NCBI RefSeq assembly: GCF_028471945.1
Contig: NZ_CP110128.1
Span: 3,646,501-3,710,500 of the forward strand
DNA length: 64,000 bases
Direction of reading: 5' to 3'
DNA from: Pseudomonas sp. WJP1
Lineage (GTDB): Bacteria > Pseudomonadota > Gammaproteobacteria > Pseudomonadales > Pseudomonadaceae
Shown: positions 1-8,207 of the stretch, piece by piece
How positions within the stretch are numbered: position 1 is the first letter of the stretch
Layout: the number at the start of each line of letters is the position of its first letter
Notes under the pieces: generated by a model
Seen by the model: only the letters and a program-made list of their open reading frames with translations
Told to the model about the DNA's origin: nothing
The model's database searches: none
Position numbers and translations under genes: made by a program

Positions 1-742
1 GGGTCGGGCGCACCCGCAACATGGTGGCAATCGGTTGCAGGCTGGCGGGCCAGCCATTGGTCAGGTCATGGATCAACCGCTCTTCGTCGGCCGTCAGTGC
101 CAGGGTGCTGAGGTTCTGCTTGAAGAAGTCCCGCGTCTCGTCCAGATCGAAAGGCAGTTCGACGGCATCGACCTCGGCTACATGCCCCTGCATGCGCAGC
201 CGCCCCAGGCTCAGGGGCGGCGTGCTTCGCGAGGCGATGGTGACGTGCAGGTTGGCAGGGCAATGGTCGAGCAATTTCTGCATCAAGCGATGCGAGGTCG
301 ATGAATCGACGTGATGAAAATCGTCGAGCAGCAGGTGCAGCTCCCTTTCGATATTTTGTGCGGCATGGGTGACCAGGGCGATCAAGGCATTGATTGACTG
401 CTCGCTGCCGTCACTGTTGAGCCAATCCTGTTCGATGACGATGCCCAGGCGCTGCAAGGCTGCCAGCAGATAAGAAAGGAAGCTGGCGAACTCGCGATCG
501 TCGAGGCTGAACGACACCCAGGCCACATCCAACCCGGCTTTCATCAATTCCAGTCGCCATTGGGCCAGCACAATCGTTTTGCCGAACCCCGCGCCCCCGG
601 TAATCAGGGTGGCACTGCACGGCTGCGACTCGCGCAAGCGCGCCAGCAATTGCGCGCGCGGGATGTGCCGGGCGCTCAAGCGCGGCGGCGAGAACTTGGT
701 GGCGACCAACAGATCGCCGGCGTTGATGACATTTGTCTGCAT
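1..742 (-). CDS. LAL/MalT-type LuxR family ATP-dependent regulator (N-terminal part; runs off window)
   Basis: This is a partial gene, open at the window edge. Reading leftward from an ATG at 742 the frame stays open to base 1. The protein begins MQTNVINAGD and carries a Walker A motif GGAGFGKT at about residues 49-56, a DDFHHV Walker-B-like stretch, and LTNGWPASLQ near the visible end. It is clearly paralogous to the complete LAL regulator starting at 23331, with the same order of motifs (KFSPPR, GKT, LLDDFHHV, LTNGWP). Such regulators have an N-terminal STAND-type ATPase, a long helical repeat domain and a C-terminal LuxR helix-turn-helix. The last two lie outside the window. It is divergent from the crotonase-thiolase-SDR-ligase operon, with 164 bp between starts, and is the obvious candidate activator of that operon. 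Confidence 0.88.
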   Translation of the reverse strand, partial: MQTNVINAGDLLVATKFSPPRLSARHIPRAQLLARLRESQPCSATLITGGAGFGKTIVLAQWRLELMKAGLDVAWVSFSLDDREFASFLSYLLAALQRLGIVIEQDWLNSDGSEQSINALIALVTHAAQNIERELHLLLDDFHHVDSSTSHRLMQKLLDHCPANLHVTIASRSTPPLSLGRLRMQGHVAEVDAVELPFDLDETRDFFKQNLSTLALTADEERLIHDLTNGWPASLQPIATMLRVRPT

Positions 743-906
743 GATTGGATCTCCGCCCTTGGCGTGTTGCCTGGATGTGTGGCGCATCCTGCAACAGACG
801 AGGTGGCGCTCGCCCCGTCCGCAAGGGGGGGGGAGACAGTCCGGGGGTGTCGCGTAATTTCCAATCCAGACAGAAACGTCAATTGCATGTTGATCGAGGA
901 TTGGAG

Positions 907-1680
907 ATGAGCGAGTCCGTTTCTTTTGAACTCAAGGGCCAGGTGGGCTGGATCACCCTGACCCGCCCGAAGGCCATGAATGCCCTTAACCGCGAAATGC
1001 TGGAGGCCATGACCGCCCGGCTGAACGCCTGGGAAAATGACGATCAGGTCCGTGTGGTGGCCCTGACCGCCACCGGCCCGGCGTTCTGCGCCGGCGCCGA
1101 CCTCAAGGCCGGCGGCACGCCGCAGCCTGGCGAGAAAGACCTGCTGGACACCATCGTCACCTTCTTCGACGCGCTGCGGGCTTTTCCCAAGCCAGTGATT
1201 GCCGCCGTCAACGGCATGGCCCTGGCCGGTGGCCTGGAAACCGTGCTGTGCTGCGATCTGGTGATCGCCGCACAAAGCGCTCGTTTCGGTGATGCCCACT
1301 CCAATTTCGGGGTGTTTCCCGGAGGCGGCGGCGCGGCCGTATTGCCACGCAAGATCCCGGAGAACATCGCCAAGTACATGCTGTTCACCGGTGACGCCCT
1401 GCCTGCCCAGGACATGAAGCTTTACGGCCTGGTCAGTGAAGTGGTCGCCGATGCCGAACTGGTCGAACGCGTCCAGGCACTGGGCGACAAACTGGCGCAG
1501 AAAAGCCCGCTGGTGCTGCGCAAGATGAAAAAAGTGGCTGATGAGGCCGGTGACAAGTCCCGCGCCGACGCCCTGCGCCAGGAACTGCTGGAACTGCGTG
1601 ACCACCAGCGCTCCTACGACATGGCCGAAGGCGTGCGCGCCTTCGCCGAGAAGCGCAAACCGGATTTCAAGGGTTATTGA
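907..1680 (+). CDS. Enoyl-CoA hydratase/isomerase (crotonase) family protein
   Basis: A 257-residue crotonase-fold protein, expected to act on an enoyl-CoA or related acyl-CoA in the cytoplasm. The start is the ATG at 907, following GATTGGAG; the longer upstream frame has no support. Oxyanion-hole motifs are visible: FCAGADLKAGG (about 60-70) and AVNGMALAGGLE (about 100-111). Glu111 sits where the first catalytic Glu of hydratases lies. The second one, normally in the P-E-I-x-L-G segment, aligns here with His131 (FGDAHSNFGVFPG), so simple hydratase chemistry is not assured. First gene of a four-gene operon with thiolase, SDR and acyl-CoA ligase; 42 bp precede the thiolase. Confidence 0.88.
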   Translation: MSESVSFELKGQVGWITLTRPKAMNALNREMLEAMTARLNAWENDDQVRVVALTATGPAFCAGADLKAGGTPQPGEKDLLDTIVTFFDALRAFPKPVIAAVNGMALAGGLETVLCCDLVIAAQSARFGDAHSNFGVFPGGGGAAVLPRKIPENIAKYMLFTGDALPAQDMKLYGLVSEVVADAELVERVQALGDKLAQKSPLVLRKMKKVADEAGDKSRADALRQELLELRDHQRSYDMAEGVRAFAEKRKPDFKGY

Positions 1681-1722
1681 GTCAAGCGCCCTGCCCCTTT
1701 TTCTCAACTATTCGAGGCACCG

Positions 1723-2967
1723 ATGGAAAACGTATACATCGTCGGCGTCGGCATGACCGCCTTCGGCCGTCACACCGACAAGACCATCAAGCAGCTCACC
1801 GCCTGGGCGGTGGAAGACGCCCTGAAAGACGCAGAATGCGACCGCAAGTGGATTCAGGTCGGCTTCTTCGGCAACTGCACCCAGGGCCACTTCGATGGCC
1901 AGCACATGATCCGTGGCCAGGTGGCACTGCTGCCGCTGGGCCTGGACAGCATCCCGATCTTCAACATTGAAGGCGCCTGCGCCTCGTCCAGCCATGCTTT
2001 CAACCTGGCAGTGACCCAGTTGCAGGCCGGTGCTGCCGACGTGGCGCTGGCAGTCGGCGCGGAGAAAATGTTCTACAGCGACAAGTCGAAGATGTTCTCG
2101 GCTTTCGAGTCTGCCTGGGACATCGAAACCTTCGAGGAAAACAAGCAATACCTGGCGAACATGGGCCAGGGCATCGTGCCGCCTGCCGGCTCGCAATCGG
2201 AAAAACCCTACAGCCCGTTCATGGACGTCTATGCGGCCCTGGGCCGTGGCGGCCTGATGGAGCGCTATGGCATTACCCAGCGTCAACTGGCCGCCGTGTC
2301 CTCGAAGAACCACGGCCACTCGGTGCACAACGAGCGCTCCCAGTACCGCAATGCCATGAGCATCGAGGAAATCCTCGCCGCTCCGCCCATCACCTACCCG
2401 ATCACCCTGCCGATGTGCTCGCCGATTTCCGATGGCGCCGCGGCCGTGATCCTGTGCACGGAATCGGCATTGAAGAAATACGGGTTCGACAGGAACCGTG
2501 CCGTCAAGGTCCTGGCCAGCGTGGTGCGCTCGGCCTCGGCCCGTGCAGCCGAAGACTACGACAAGGGTTGTACCCACCTGGCCGGCAAGGCGGCCTTCGA
2601 ACAGGCCGGCATCAGCCCGCAAGAGGTCGATGTGGCTGAAGTGCATGACGCCACCGCCATCGGCGAACTGCTGGCGATCGAGGCCCTGGGCCTGTGCGAA
2701 CCGGGCATGAGCGGTGTGATGGCCGAGCGCGGTGACAGCGCCCTGGGCGGTCGGTTGCCGGTCAACCCGTCGGGTGGCCTGGAGTCCAAGGGCCACCCGA
2801 TCGGCGCCACCGGTATCGGCCAGATCTTCGAACTGGTCGAGCAACTGCGCGGCAACTGTGGCCCGCGTCAGGTCGAAGGCGCGCGTATCGCCCTGCAAGG
2901 CAACGGCGGTGGCCTGTGGCGCGTGGAAGAGTCCACTGAACACGTCGGCATTTTCAGCCGGGCCTGA
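1723..2967 (+). CDS. Thiolase (SCP-x-like acetyl-CoA acyltransferase family)
   Basis: A 414-residue thiolase-superfamily enzyme, expected to cleave a 3-ketoacyl-CoA with CoA. The nucleophile Cys86 is present in EGACASSSHA. The C-terminal part has EVHDATAIGELL and NPSGGLESKGHPIGATG, the layout of the SCP-x/lipid-transfer thiolase branch rather than of FadA. The HDCF motif common in that branch reads HDAT, so the second catalytic Cys is not in the usual place. It lies in the crotonase-thiolase-SDR-ligase operon and ends about 86 bp before the SDR. Two further thiolase-family genes (at 47780 and 54612) occur in the window, so several cleavage steps or chain lengths may be served. Confidence 0.88.
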   Translation: MENVYIVGVGMTAFGRHTDKTIKQLTAWAVEDALKDAECDRKWIQVGFFGNCTQGHFDGQHMIRGQVALLPLGLDSIPIFNIEGACASSSHAFNLAVTQLQAGAADVALAVGAEKMFYSDKSKMFSAFESAWDIETFEENKQYLANMGQGIVPPAGSQSEKPYSPFMDVYAALGRGGLMERYGITQRQLAAVSSKNHGHSVHNERSQYRNAMSIEEILAAPPITYPITLPMCSPISDGAAAVILCTESALKKYGFDRNRAVKVLASVVRSASARAAEDYDKGCTHLAGKAAFEQAGISPQEVDVAEVHDATAIGELLAIEALGLCEPGMSGVMAERGDSALGGRLPVNPSGGLESKGHPIGATGIGQIFELVEQLRGNCGPRQVEGARIALQGNGGGLWRVEESTEHVGIFSRA

Positions 2968-3053
2968 TTTTTATGGAGAACGGCGACTCGGGGAAACCAC
3001 GCACTTCCTCCGTCGTTCTCCACCTACTACGCTCTCACTGGAGGAAAACTACC

Positions 3054-3974
3054 ATGACCATTCGTTTCGATGACCGCGTCGCTATCGTCACCGGTGCCGG
3101 CAACGGCCTGGGTCGCGTCCACGCCCTGAATCTTGCCGCCCGCGGCGCCAAGGTTGTGATCAATGATTTCGGCGGCAGCCGTGACGGCTCCGGCAGTTCC
3201 ACCGACGCCGCGCTGGCCGTGGTCGAGGAAATCCGCCAGGCCGGTGGCGTCGCCATTGCCAACGGCGCCAACGTGGCCGACTACGAACAGGTCCAGGCCA
3301 TGGTCAAGCAGGCGGTGGAAGCCTTCGGTCGCGTCGACATCCTGATCAACAACGCCGGGATCCTGCGCGACAAGTCGTTCGCCAAGATGGAAATGGCCGA
3401 CATCCATGCGGTGATCAATGTCCACCTGATGGGCGCGATCCACTGCTCCAAGGCGGTGTGGGAGCTGATGCGCGAGCAAAATTACGGCCGCATCCTGATG
3501 ACCACGTCCGCCGCCGGCCTGTTCGGCAATTTCGGCCAGGCCAACTATGGCGCGGCAAAAATGGCCGTGGTGGGCCTGATGAACATGCTCGCCATCGAAG
3601 GCCGCAAGAACAACATCCTGGTTAACACCCTGGCGCCAATGGCGGCCACCCGCATGACCGAGGACGTGATGCCGGCCGAACTGCTGGCGGCCAGCCGTCC
3701 AGAGCAGGTCACCCCGGGCGCCTTGTTCCTGGTCAGCGACAATGCACCGACCAAGCTGATTCTCGGTGCCGGTGCCGGCGTGTTCTCGGCCATACGCATG
3801 GAAGAAACCACTCCGGTGTACATCGGCAACGAGGATCTGACCCCGGAAGCCGTCGAGGCGCACTTGGCGCAGATCACCGACTGGAGCACTGCGGTCGAAC
3901 GCTTCGACGCCAACCAGCAGGTCAAGGTGTTCATTGACACGGCCATGGCGGCTATCAAGGCTCAACAGGCCTGA
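3054..3974 (+). CDS. Short-chain dehydrogenase, MFE-2-type 3-hydroxyacyl-CoA dehydrogenase family
   Basis: A 306-residue SDR. I chose the ATG at 3054 because a strong GGAGGAAAAC Shine-Dalgarno lies just before it; the longer frame from 2973 overlaps an intergenic stretch. The NAD(P) motif is GAGNGLGRVHA at about 14-24, the NNAG motif follows, and the catalytic Tyr/Lys are in NYGAAKMA (about Tyr165/Lys169). The insertion INDFGGSRDGSGSS after the second beta strand is typical of the dehydrogenase domain of peroxisomal MFE-2. The same type is found fused to a hydratase domain at 55756 in this window. About 60 residues extend past the core SDR fold. Likely oxidises a (3R)-hydroxyacyl-CoA just before the thiolase step. 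Confidence 0.87.
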   Translation: MTIRFDDRVAIVTGAGNGLGRVHALNLAARGAKVVINDFGGSRDGSGSSTDAALAVVEEIRQAGGVAIANGANVADYEQVQAMVKQAVEAFGRVDILINNAGILRDKSFAKMEMADIHAVINVHLMGAIHCSKAVWELMREQNYGRILMTTSAAGLFGNFGQANYGAAKMAVVGLMNMLAIEGRKNNILVNTLAPMAATRMTEDVMPAELLAASRPEQVTPGALFLVSDNAPTKLILGAGAGVFSAIRMEETTPVYIGNEDLTPEAVEAHLAQITDWSTAVERFDANQQVKVFIDTAMAAIKAQQA

Positions 3975-4059
3975 GTATTCCCGGGCGCAGGGCCCGGGTT
4001 AAACTCGCGACGATGATCGCAACGGGCGTGCAGCCACACGCCCGGACGGAGAATGAACA

Positions 4060-5631
4060 ATGACAATAATGAACTTCGCACACACGGTCGGTAACCTGGC
4101 CGTGCGGTTCGGCGATCGGGAAGCCCTGGTCAACATCGAGCGCAATCGCCGCTACAACTTCCGTGAACTCCACTCGCTGACCAACCGCATCGTCAACATG
4201 CTGCGCGCACGGCTCGGACTTCGCCGCGGGGATGTCTACCTGTGCATCCTGGAAAACGACAATATCTCGCTGTTCCACGCCTGGACGGCGCTCAAGGGCG
4301 ACGCCGCCGCTGCCTATACCAACTATCGCGATGCCTTCGAGGAACACCGCTGGCAAATCGAATTCCTGCGTCCCAAAGTGGTGTTCCTTGAGAACGCGTT
4401 GCTCGATCGTTACTTCGACTCGCTGCGCGACCAGGGCATCACCGTGGTCTGCATGGACCCACCAGAGCACCCGCGTGACGGGTTGTTGTATTTCTGGGAC
4501 CTGCTCGAAGACGTGCCGGACCACAATCCGGGGGTCGACAACGACACCCAGAAGGACACCCTGGTCTATCGCTTCACCGGTGGCACCACCGGCCAGAGCA
4601 AGTGTGTTGCCTACACCATCGAAAACTGGATGGCGCTGCGCGACTCCATGTACCTGGAAGCCGAGCAACCCTACCAGCCGGACACCCGCTTCCTGCACAT
4701 GGCACCCATCAGCCACGGCTCCGGCCTGGGCCTGCTGCCGACACTGTTCCGCGGCGGCTGTACCCTGACCCAGAACATCCCGGACCTGGCCCGGCTGTGC
4801 CGCAATATCGAAGCGGAAAAGGTCACCATGACCCTGCTCGTGCCGACCATGATCTATCGCCTGCTGGAATTGCCCGAATCGCGGGACTACGACCTGTCTT
4901 CGCTGCAGACCATGGCCTACGGGGCCGCACCGATGAGCCCGGCCAAACTGCGCCAGGCCCAGGAGCGCTTCGGCAATATTTTCATGCAGATATACGGCGC
5001 CACGGAATGCCTGCATGCCGTGGCTTTGCTGGGCAAGGCCGATCATCTGACCCAGAACGAGAAACAACTGTCCTCGGCCGGGCGCATCGCCGTCGGCGCC
5101 GAGATCCTGATTGTCGATGAGAACGGCCAGGAAGTTCCGCTGGGCACGACCGGCGAGTTGTGGGTCCGTTCCCGGGGCACCATCTCGGGCTACTTCAAGA
5201 ATCCACAAGGCACGGCCGACGAGTTCCATAATGGTTACTGGAAGTCCGGCGACCTGGGTTACATCGATCCTGAGGGCTTCCTGTTCCTGGTCGACCGCAA
5301 GAAAGACATGATCATCACCGGTGGTTTCAACGTCTACGCCATCGAGGTTGAAGCGGCGCTCAATGCCCATCCTGCGGTTCTGAATTCCGCTGTCGTGGGT
5401 ATTCCCCATGAAGAATGGGGCGAGGCGGTGCATGCCGAAGTGATCCTCAAGGACGGCCAGGCCGTATCGGTCGACACCCTGATCGAGCACGTCAAGGGAC
5501 GCCTGGGCCGCTTCAAGGCGCCCAAGTCCATCGTCTTCGTCGAGGCCTTGCCGGTCAGCGTGGTGGGCAAGGTGCTGCGCCGCCAGGTGCGTGAAAAGTA
5601 CTGGAAAGACAAGGCGCGTTGCGTGTCCTGA
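4060..5631 (+). CDS. AMP-dependent acyl-CoA synthetase/ligase
   Basis: A 523-residue ANL-superfamily enzyme that should activate a carboxylic acid to its CoA ester with ATP. Visible motifs: the A3 P-loop TGGTTGQSK (about 174-182), A5 YGATE, GYWKSGDLGY, DRKKDMIITGGFNVY and the C-terminal VGKVLRR with the catalytic Lys. The length is that of medium/long-chain or aromatic acid ligases; the substrate cannot be read from the sequence. Last gene of the plus-strand operon that begins at 907, separated from the SDR by 85 bp and followed by a good rho-independent terminator. It starts at an ATG after CGGAGAATGAAC; a second ATG three codons later is possible. Confidence 0.9.
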   Translation: MTIMNFAHTVGNLAVRFGDREALVNIERNRRYNFRELHSLTNRIVNMLRARLGLRRGDVYLCILENDNISLFHAWTALKGDAAAAYTNYRDAFEEHRWQIEFLRPKVVFLENALLDRYFDSLRDQGITVVCMDPPEHPRDGLLYFWDLLEDVPDHNPGVDNDTQKDTLVYRFTGGTTGQSKCVAYTIENWMALRDSMYLEAEQPYQPDTRFLHMAPISHGSGLGLLPTLFRGGCTLTQNIPDLARLCRNIEAEKVTMTLLVPTMIYRLLELPESRDYDLSSLQTMAYGAAPMSPAKLRQAQERFGNIFMQIYGATECLHAVALLGKADHLTQNEKQLSSAGRIAVGAEILIVDENGQEVPLGTTGELWVRSRGTISGYFKNPQGTADEFHNGYWKSGDLGYIDPEGFLFLVDRKKDMIITGGFNVYAIEVEAALNAHPAVLNSAVVGIPHEEWGEAVHAEVILKDGQAVSVDTLIEHVKGRLGRFKAPKSIVFVEALPVSVVGKVLRRQVREKYWKDKARCVS

Positions 5632-5670
5632 TTCGCTTGTTCTGAACGTTTACCCCTTCGTTTGCGCCCT

Positions 5671-5719
5671 GATGTCCCCTACCGCCCTTGGTCAGGCTGG
5701 GGACATCGGGGCTTTTTTT
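5671..5719 (+). terminator. Rho-independent terminator of the ligase operon
   Basis: A perfect 9-bp stem GATGTCCCC/GGGGACATC (5671-5679 with 5699-5707) is followed by CGGGGCTTTTTTTG. It lies about 40 bp after the ligase stop codon. Confidence 0.82.
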
Positions 5720-5730
5720 GCCGATGATTT

Positions 5731-5829
5731 TGTAGGAGCGAGCCTGCTCGCGAAGAACGTCCGAACAACGCGGGCATTCAGACACCCGCGTCTTCGTTAA
5801 CCTCCATCGCGAGCAGGCTCGCTCCTACA
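5731..5829. repeat. REP pair (inverted, Pseudomonas type)
   Basis: TGTAGGAGCGAGCCTGCTCG at 5731 recurs inverted, ending at 5829. The two copies frame about 55 bp, the usual REPIN-like arrangement of Pseudomonas. It sits between two gene 3' ends, after the terminator. Confidence 0.85.
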
Positions 5830-5846
5830 GGAGGCGCGGGTGACGC

Positions 5847-6884
5847 TCAGGAAGCCGGCTGCGCCTCGGGCAACTTCCAGACGCCGTCCAGGATCGGTTG
5901 TTCCGGCAGATAGAACCGCACCATGTAGTTCCACCCTGGCATGATCGGCAGGCAATTGGTGGTGTTGGCCGAGCAAGCGCCAAACTGCACCGACACCCGC
6001 CCTCCCTCGCCCTTCTTCGCGGTCAGGTTGTTGATGGCGTAAACACCAAGGTCGTTTGGCTGCACGTGGCCATCGGCATCGTAGACACTGATCGACCAGA
6101 AGGCCCGAACCGGAACCTGCTCCACCTCCAACCGATAAGTCGTCAGCCCGTTGTTACGCGCGGGCGTGACGATCTGGTAAAAGGCATCCTTTTGCGGATT
6201 GCCACCCCAGGCTGTAGCGCTGCCGATCAGGTGGCGGACCGGGTCGACGTCACCGGGCTTGCCGAACATATCCCGCGAATCAATCAGTGATTGCCCCAGG
6301 ACAGACAGCGCGTTCCTGATCCTGGCCCGACTCGCCTCATCCCAGTCAGGCACGTCGAAGCGTCCCGGGCCATTGGGCTGGCTGACGGCAATGGCATCCT
6401 GTAAACCGTGAACCTTGTCCAGGTCCTGCGGATCGGCAGGGTCGACCAGGACCCGCACCCCCAGCATGACGTAGCGCGTACCCACCTGCGCCTTGCTGAC
6501 GGTGTAATTACCGGCGTCGTAACGCACATCGACCACGTGGTGATCTTCGTTGATCAGCGCCAATGACATGAAGCGCTTGCCGGCATTGGGCAGGCTCACC
6601 GTGACGGGCCCGGCGTCCAGGTCGAACACAGCGGTGGAATAAAGGGTGTCGCGGTTGGGCCGCACGACAGTCTGGGCGCCGGCGGGTATCAGTTCGCGCC
6701 AATGGAAGAAACCGCCCAGCCCTGCGCGCTTGATGGTCAGGGCGAAATAGCGGTCGGTCTCGGCACGGACAAAATTATCGACGTTCACCGTCACCGGCGT
6801 ACCCGGCAAGGCGTGGCTCGGCACAGAGGACAGGCAGGCGGCAAACACCGTGCAAGAAGCCAGCAGTACTTTCAGTTCGTTCAT
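5847..6884 (-). CDS. DUF1254/DUF1214-type secreted protein
   Basis: A 345-residue protein with a signal peptide (MNELKVLLASCTVFAACLSS, cleavage near SHALPG), so periplasmic or exported. Features of the DUF1254-DUF1214 family are visible: the N-terminal NVDNFVRAETDRYF, VVRPNRDTLYSTAVFDL, and the C-terminal RAFWSISVYDADG and FYLPEQPILDGVWKLP. The molecular function of the family is not established; members are frequent beside lipid and xenobiotic catabolic genes. It is downstream of the alcohol dehydrogenase on the same strand (104 bp gap). A second, more distant DUF1254 protein is at 62019. Confidence 0.85.
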   Translation of the reverse strand: MNELKVLLASCTVFAACLSSVPSHALPGTPVTVNVDNFVRAETDRYFALTIKRAGLGGFFHWRELIPAGAQTVVRPNRDTLYSTAVFDLDAGPVTVSLPNAGKRFMSLALINEDHHVVDVRYDAGNYTVSKAQVGTRYVMLGVRVLVDPADPQDLDKVHGLQDAIAVSQPNGPGRFDVPDWDEASRARIRNALSVLGQSLIDSRDMFGKPGDVDPVRHLIGSATAWGGNPQKDAFYQIVTPARNNGLTTYRLEVEQVPVRAFWSISVYDADGHVQPNDLGVYAINNLTAKKGEGGRVSVQFGACSANTTNCLPIMPGWNYMVRFYLPEQPILDGVWKLPEAQPAS

Positions 6885-6988
6885 GTAGGGGTCCTTTCAG
6901 GTAAAGGACCGTTATGCCTTTGCCAACCCCAAACCGCCCCTCTCGTTTAGGGGGGTCTGGGGAGGCCGGCACTTTGCAACGCCAGACG

Positions 6989-8050
6989 TCAGGCGACCTC
7001 GATATCCTTGAGCGACGCCATGTCGATCACGAAGCGATACTTCACGTCATTGTTCTGCATGCGCGTGAACGCCTGGTTGATGTCCTGGATGTCGATCATT
7101 TCGCAACTTGGCAGCACCTGGTGTTCGGCGCAGAAGTCCAGCAGCTGCTGGGTTTGTTCCAGGCCACCGATCAACGCGCCGGCAATTGAGCGGTTGTTGA
7201 TCGCCAGCAAGGCGCCGTGAATCGGCTCCAGTGGTTCCAGGGCGCCCACCAGCACGAGTTTGCCGTTGCGGGCCAGCAGCATCAGGTAAGGGTTGACGTT
7301 GTGGCCGCGCGGGATGGTGTCGAGTATCAGGTCGAAGCTGCTGGCGGCGGTTTTCATGGCCTGCGGGTCGGTGGATAGCAGTACATGATGCGCGCCGAGC
7401 GCCAGGGCATCATCGGCCTTGCCAGGTGAAGTGGTGATCACGGTGACCTCGGCGCCCAGCGCCACGCCGAGCTTGACCGCCATGTGCCCCAGCCCGCCCA
7501 GCCCGATGACCGCCAGGCGCGTACCGGTCTTGACGTCGTGCTCGCGCATCGGCGCCCAGACGGTGATGCCGGCGCACAGCAACGGACCGGTGAAGCGCGG
7601 GTCCAGCGCCGGCGGCACCCGCAACACGAAACGCTCGCGCACCACGATGTGTTGGGCGTAGCCGCCGCGAGTCACCTCGCCGCTGAGGCGGTCCAGGCCG
7701 TTATAGGTGGGTGTCATGCCTTGGCTGCAGTGCGGCTCCTGATGATGCTCGCAGGCTTCGCATTGCTGGCAGCTGTCGACCATGCACCCGACGGCGACCC
7801 GATCTCCAGCGCGGTAACGCACGACTGCCGACCCCACGGCGCTGACCCGACCGACGATTTCATGGCCCGGTACACAGGGAAAGCGCGTGCTTTTCCAGTC
7901 GTTATGCACGTAATGCAGGTCGGAATGGCAGACGCCGCAGTAGTCGATGTCGATGGCGACATCGTCGGCGCGCAGCTCACGGCGTTCGAAACGCAGGGGT
8001 TCGAGGGGGGCGTTGGCTTCGTGGGCGCCGTAGCCGATGCAGGTGGTCAT
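6989..8050 (-). CDS. Zinc-dependent NAD(P)-alcohol dehydrogenase (YahK/cinnamyl-alcohol type)
   Basis: A 353-residue medium-chain dehydrogenase, probably interconverting an aldehyde and a primary alcohol. Catalytic zinc ligands are in GVCHSDLHYVHND and PGHE. The four structural-zinc cysteines are in CMVDSCQQCEAC and HHQEPHC. The Rossmann motif is VIGLGGLGHMAVK. The start is the ATG at 8050, with GGAG 8 bp upstream; the long upstream frame runs through a REP hairpin and is spurious. It follows the LuxC-type reductase on the same strand, with a REP pair between, so it is a natural partner for aldehyde produced by LuxC or for oxidising an alcohol substrate. The direction of reaction is inferred, not seen. 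Confidence 0.88.
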   Translation of the reverse strand: MTTCIGYGAHEANAPLEPLRFERRELRADDVAIDIDYCGVCHSDLHYVHNDWKSTRFPCVPGHEIVGRVSAVGSAVVRYRAGDRVAVGCMVDSCQQCEACEHHQEPHCSQGMTPTYNGLDRLSGEVTRGGYAQHIVVRERFVLRVPPALDPRFTGPLLCAGITVWAPMREHDVKTGTRLAVIGLGGLGHMAVKLGVALGAEVTVITTSPGKADDALALGAHHVLLSTDPQAMKTAASSFDLILDTIPRGHNVNPYLMLLARNGKLVLVGALEPLEPIHGALLAINNRSIAGALIGGLEQTQQLLDFCAEHQVLPSCEMIDIQDINQAFTRMQNNDVKYRFVIDMASLKDIEVA

Positions 8051-8077
8051 GTTCATTTCTCCAAATATTGGGCAAAC

Positions 8078-8191
8078 ACCACCAAACCCTGTGGGAGCGG
8101 GCTTGCCCGCGATGGCGTCCGAACGGTCAACATCTATGTTGGGCATACGGCCCTCTTCGCGGGCAAGCCCGCTCCCACAGGGTTTGGTGGT
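8078..8191. repeat. REP pair with 35-bp perfect inverted arms
   Basis: Arms at 8078-8112 and 8157-8191 are perfect reverse complements over 35 bp, centred on GGGAGCGGGCTTGCCCGCGA. The match extends beyond the REP core into the flanking ACCACCAAACCCT. It lies between the acyl-CoA reductase stop and the alcohol dehydrogenase start, and could attenuate or stabilise the operon transcript. Confidence 0.88.
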
Positions 8192-8207
8192 GGTTGTTAG
8201 AATCAGG

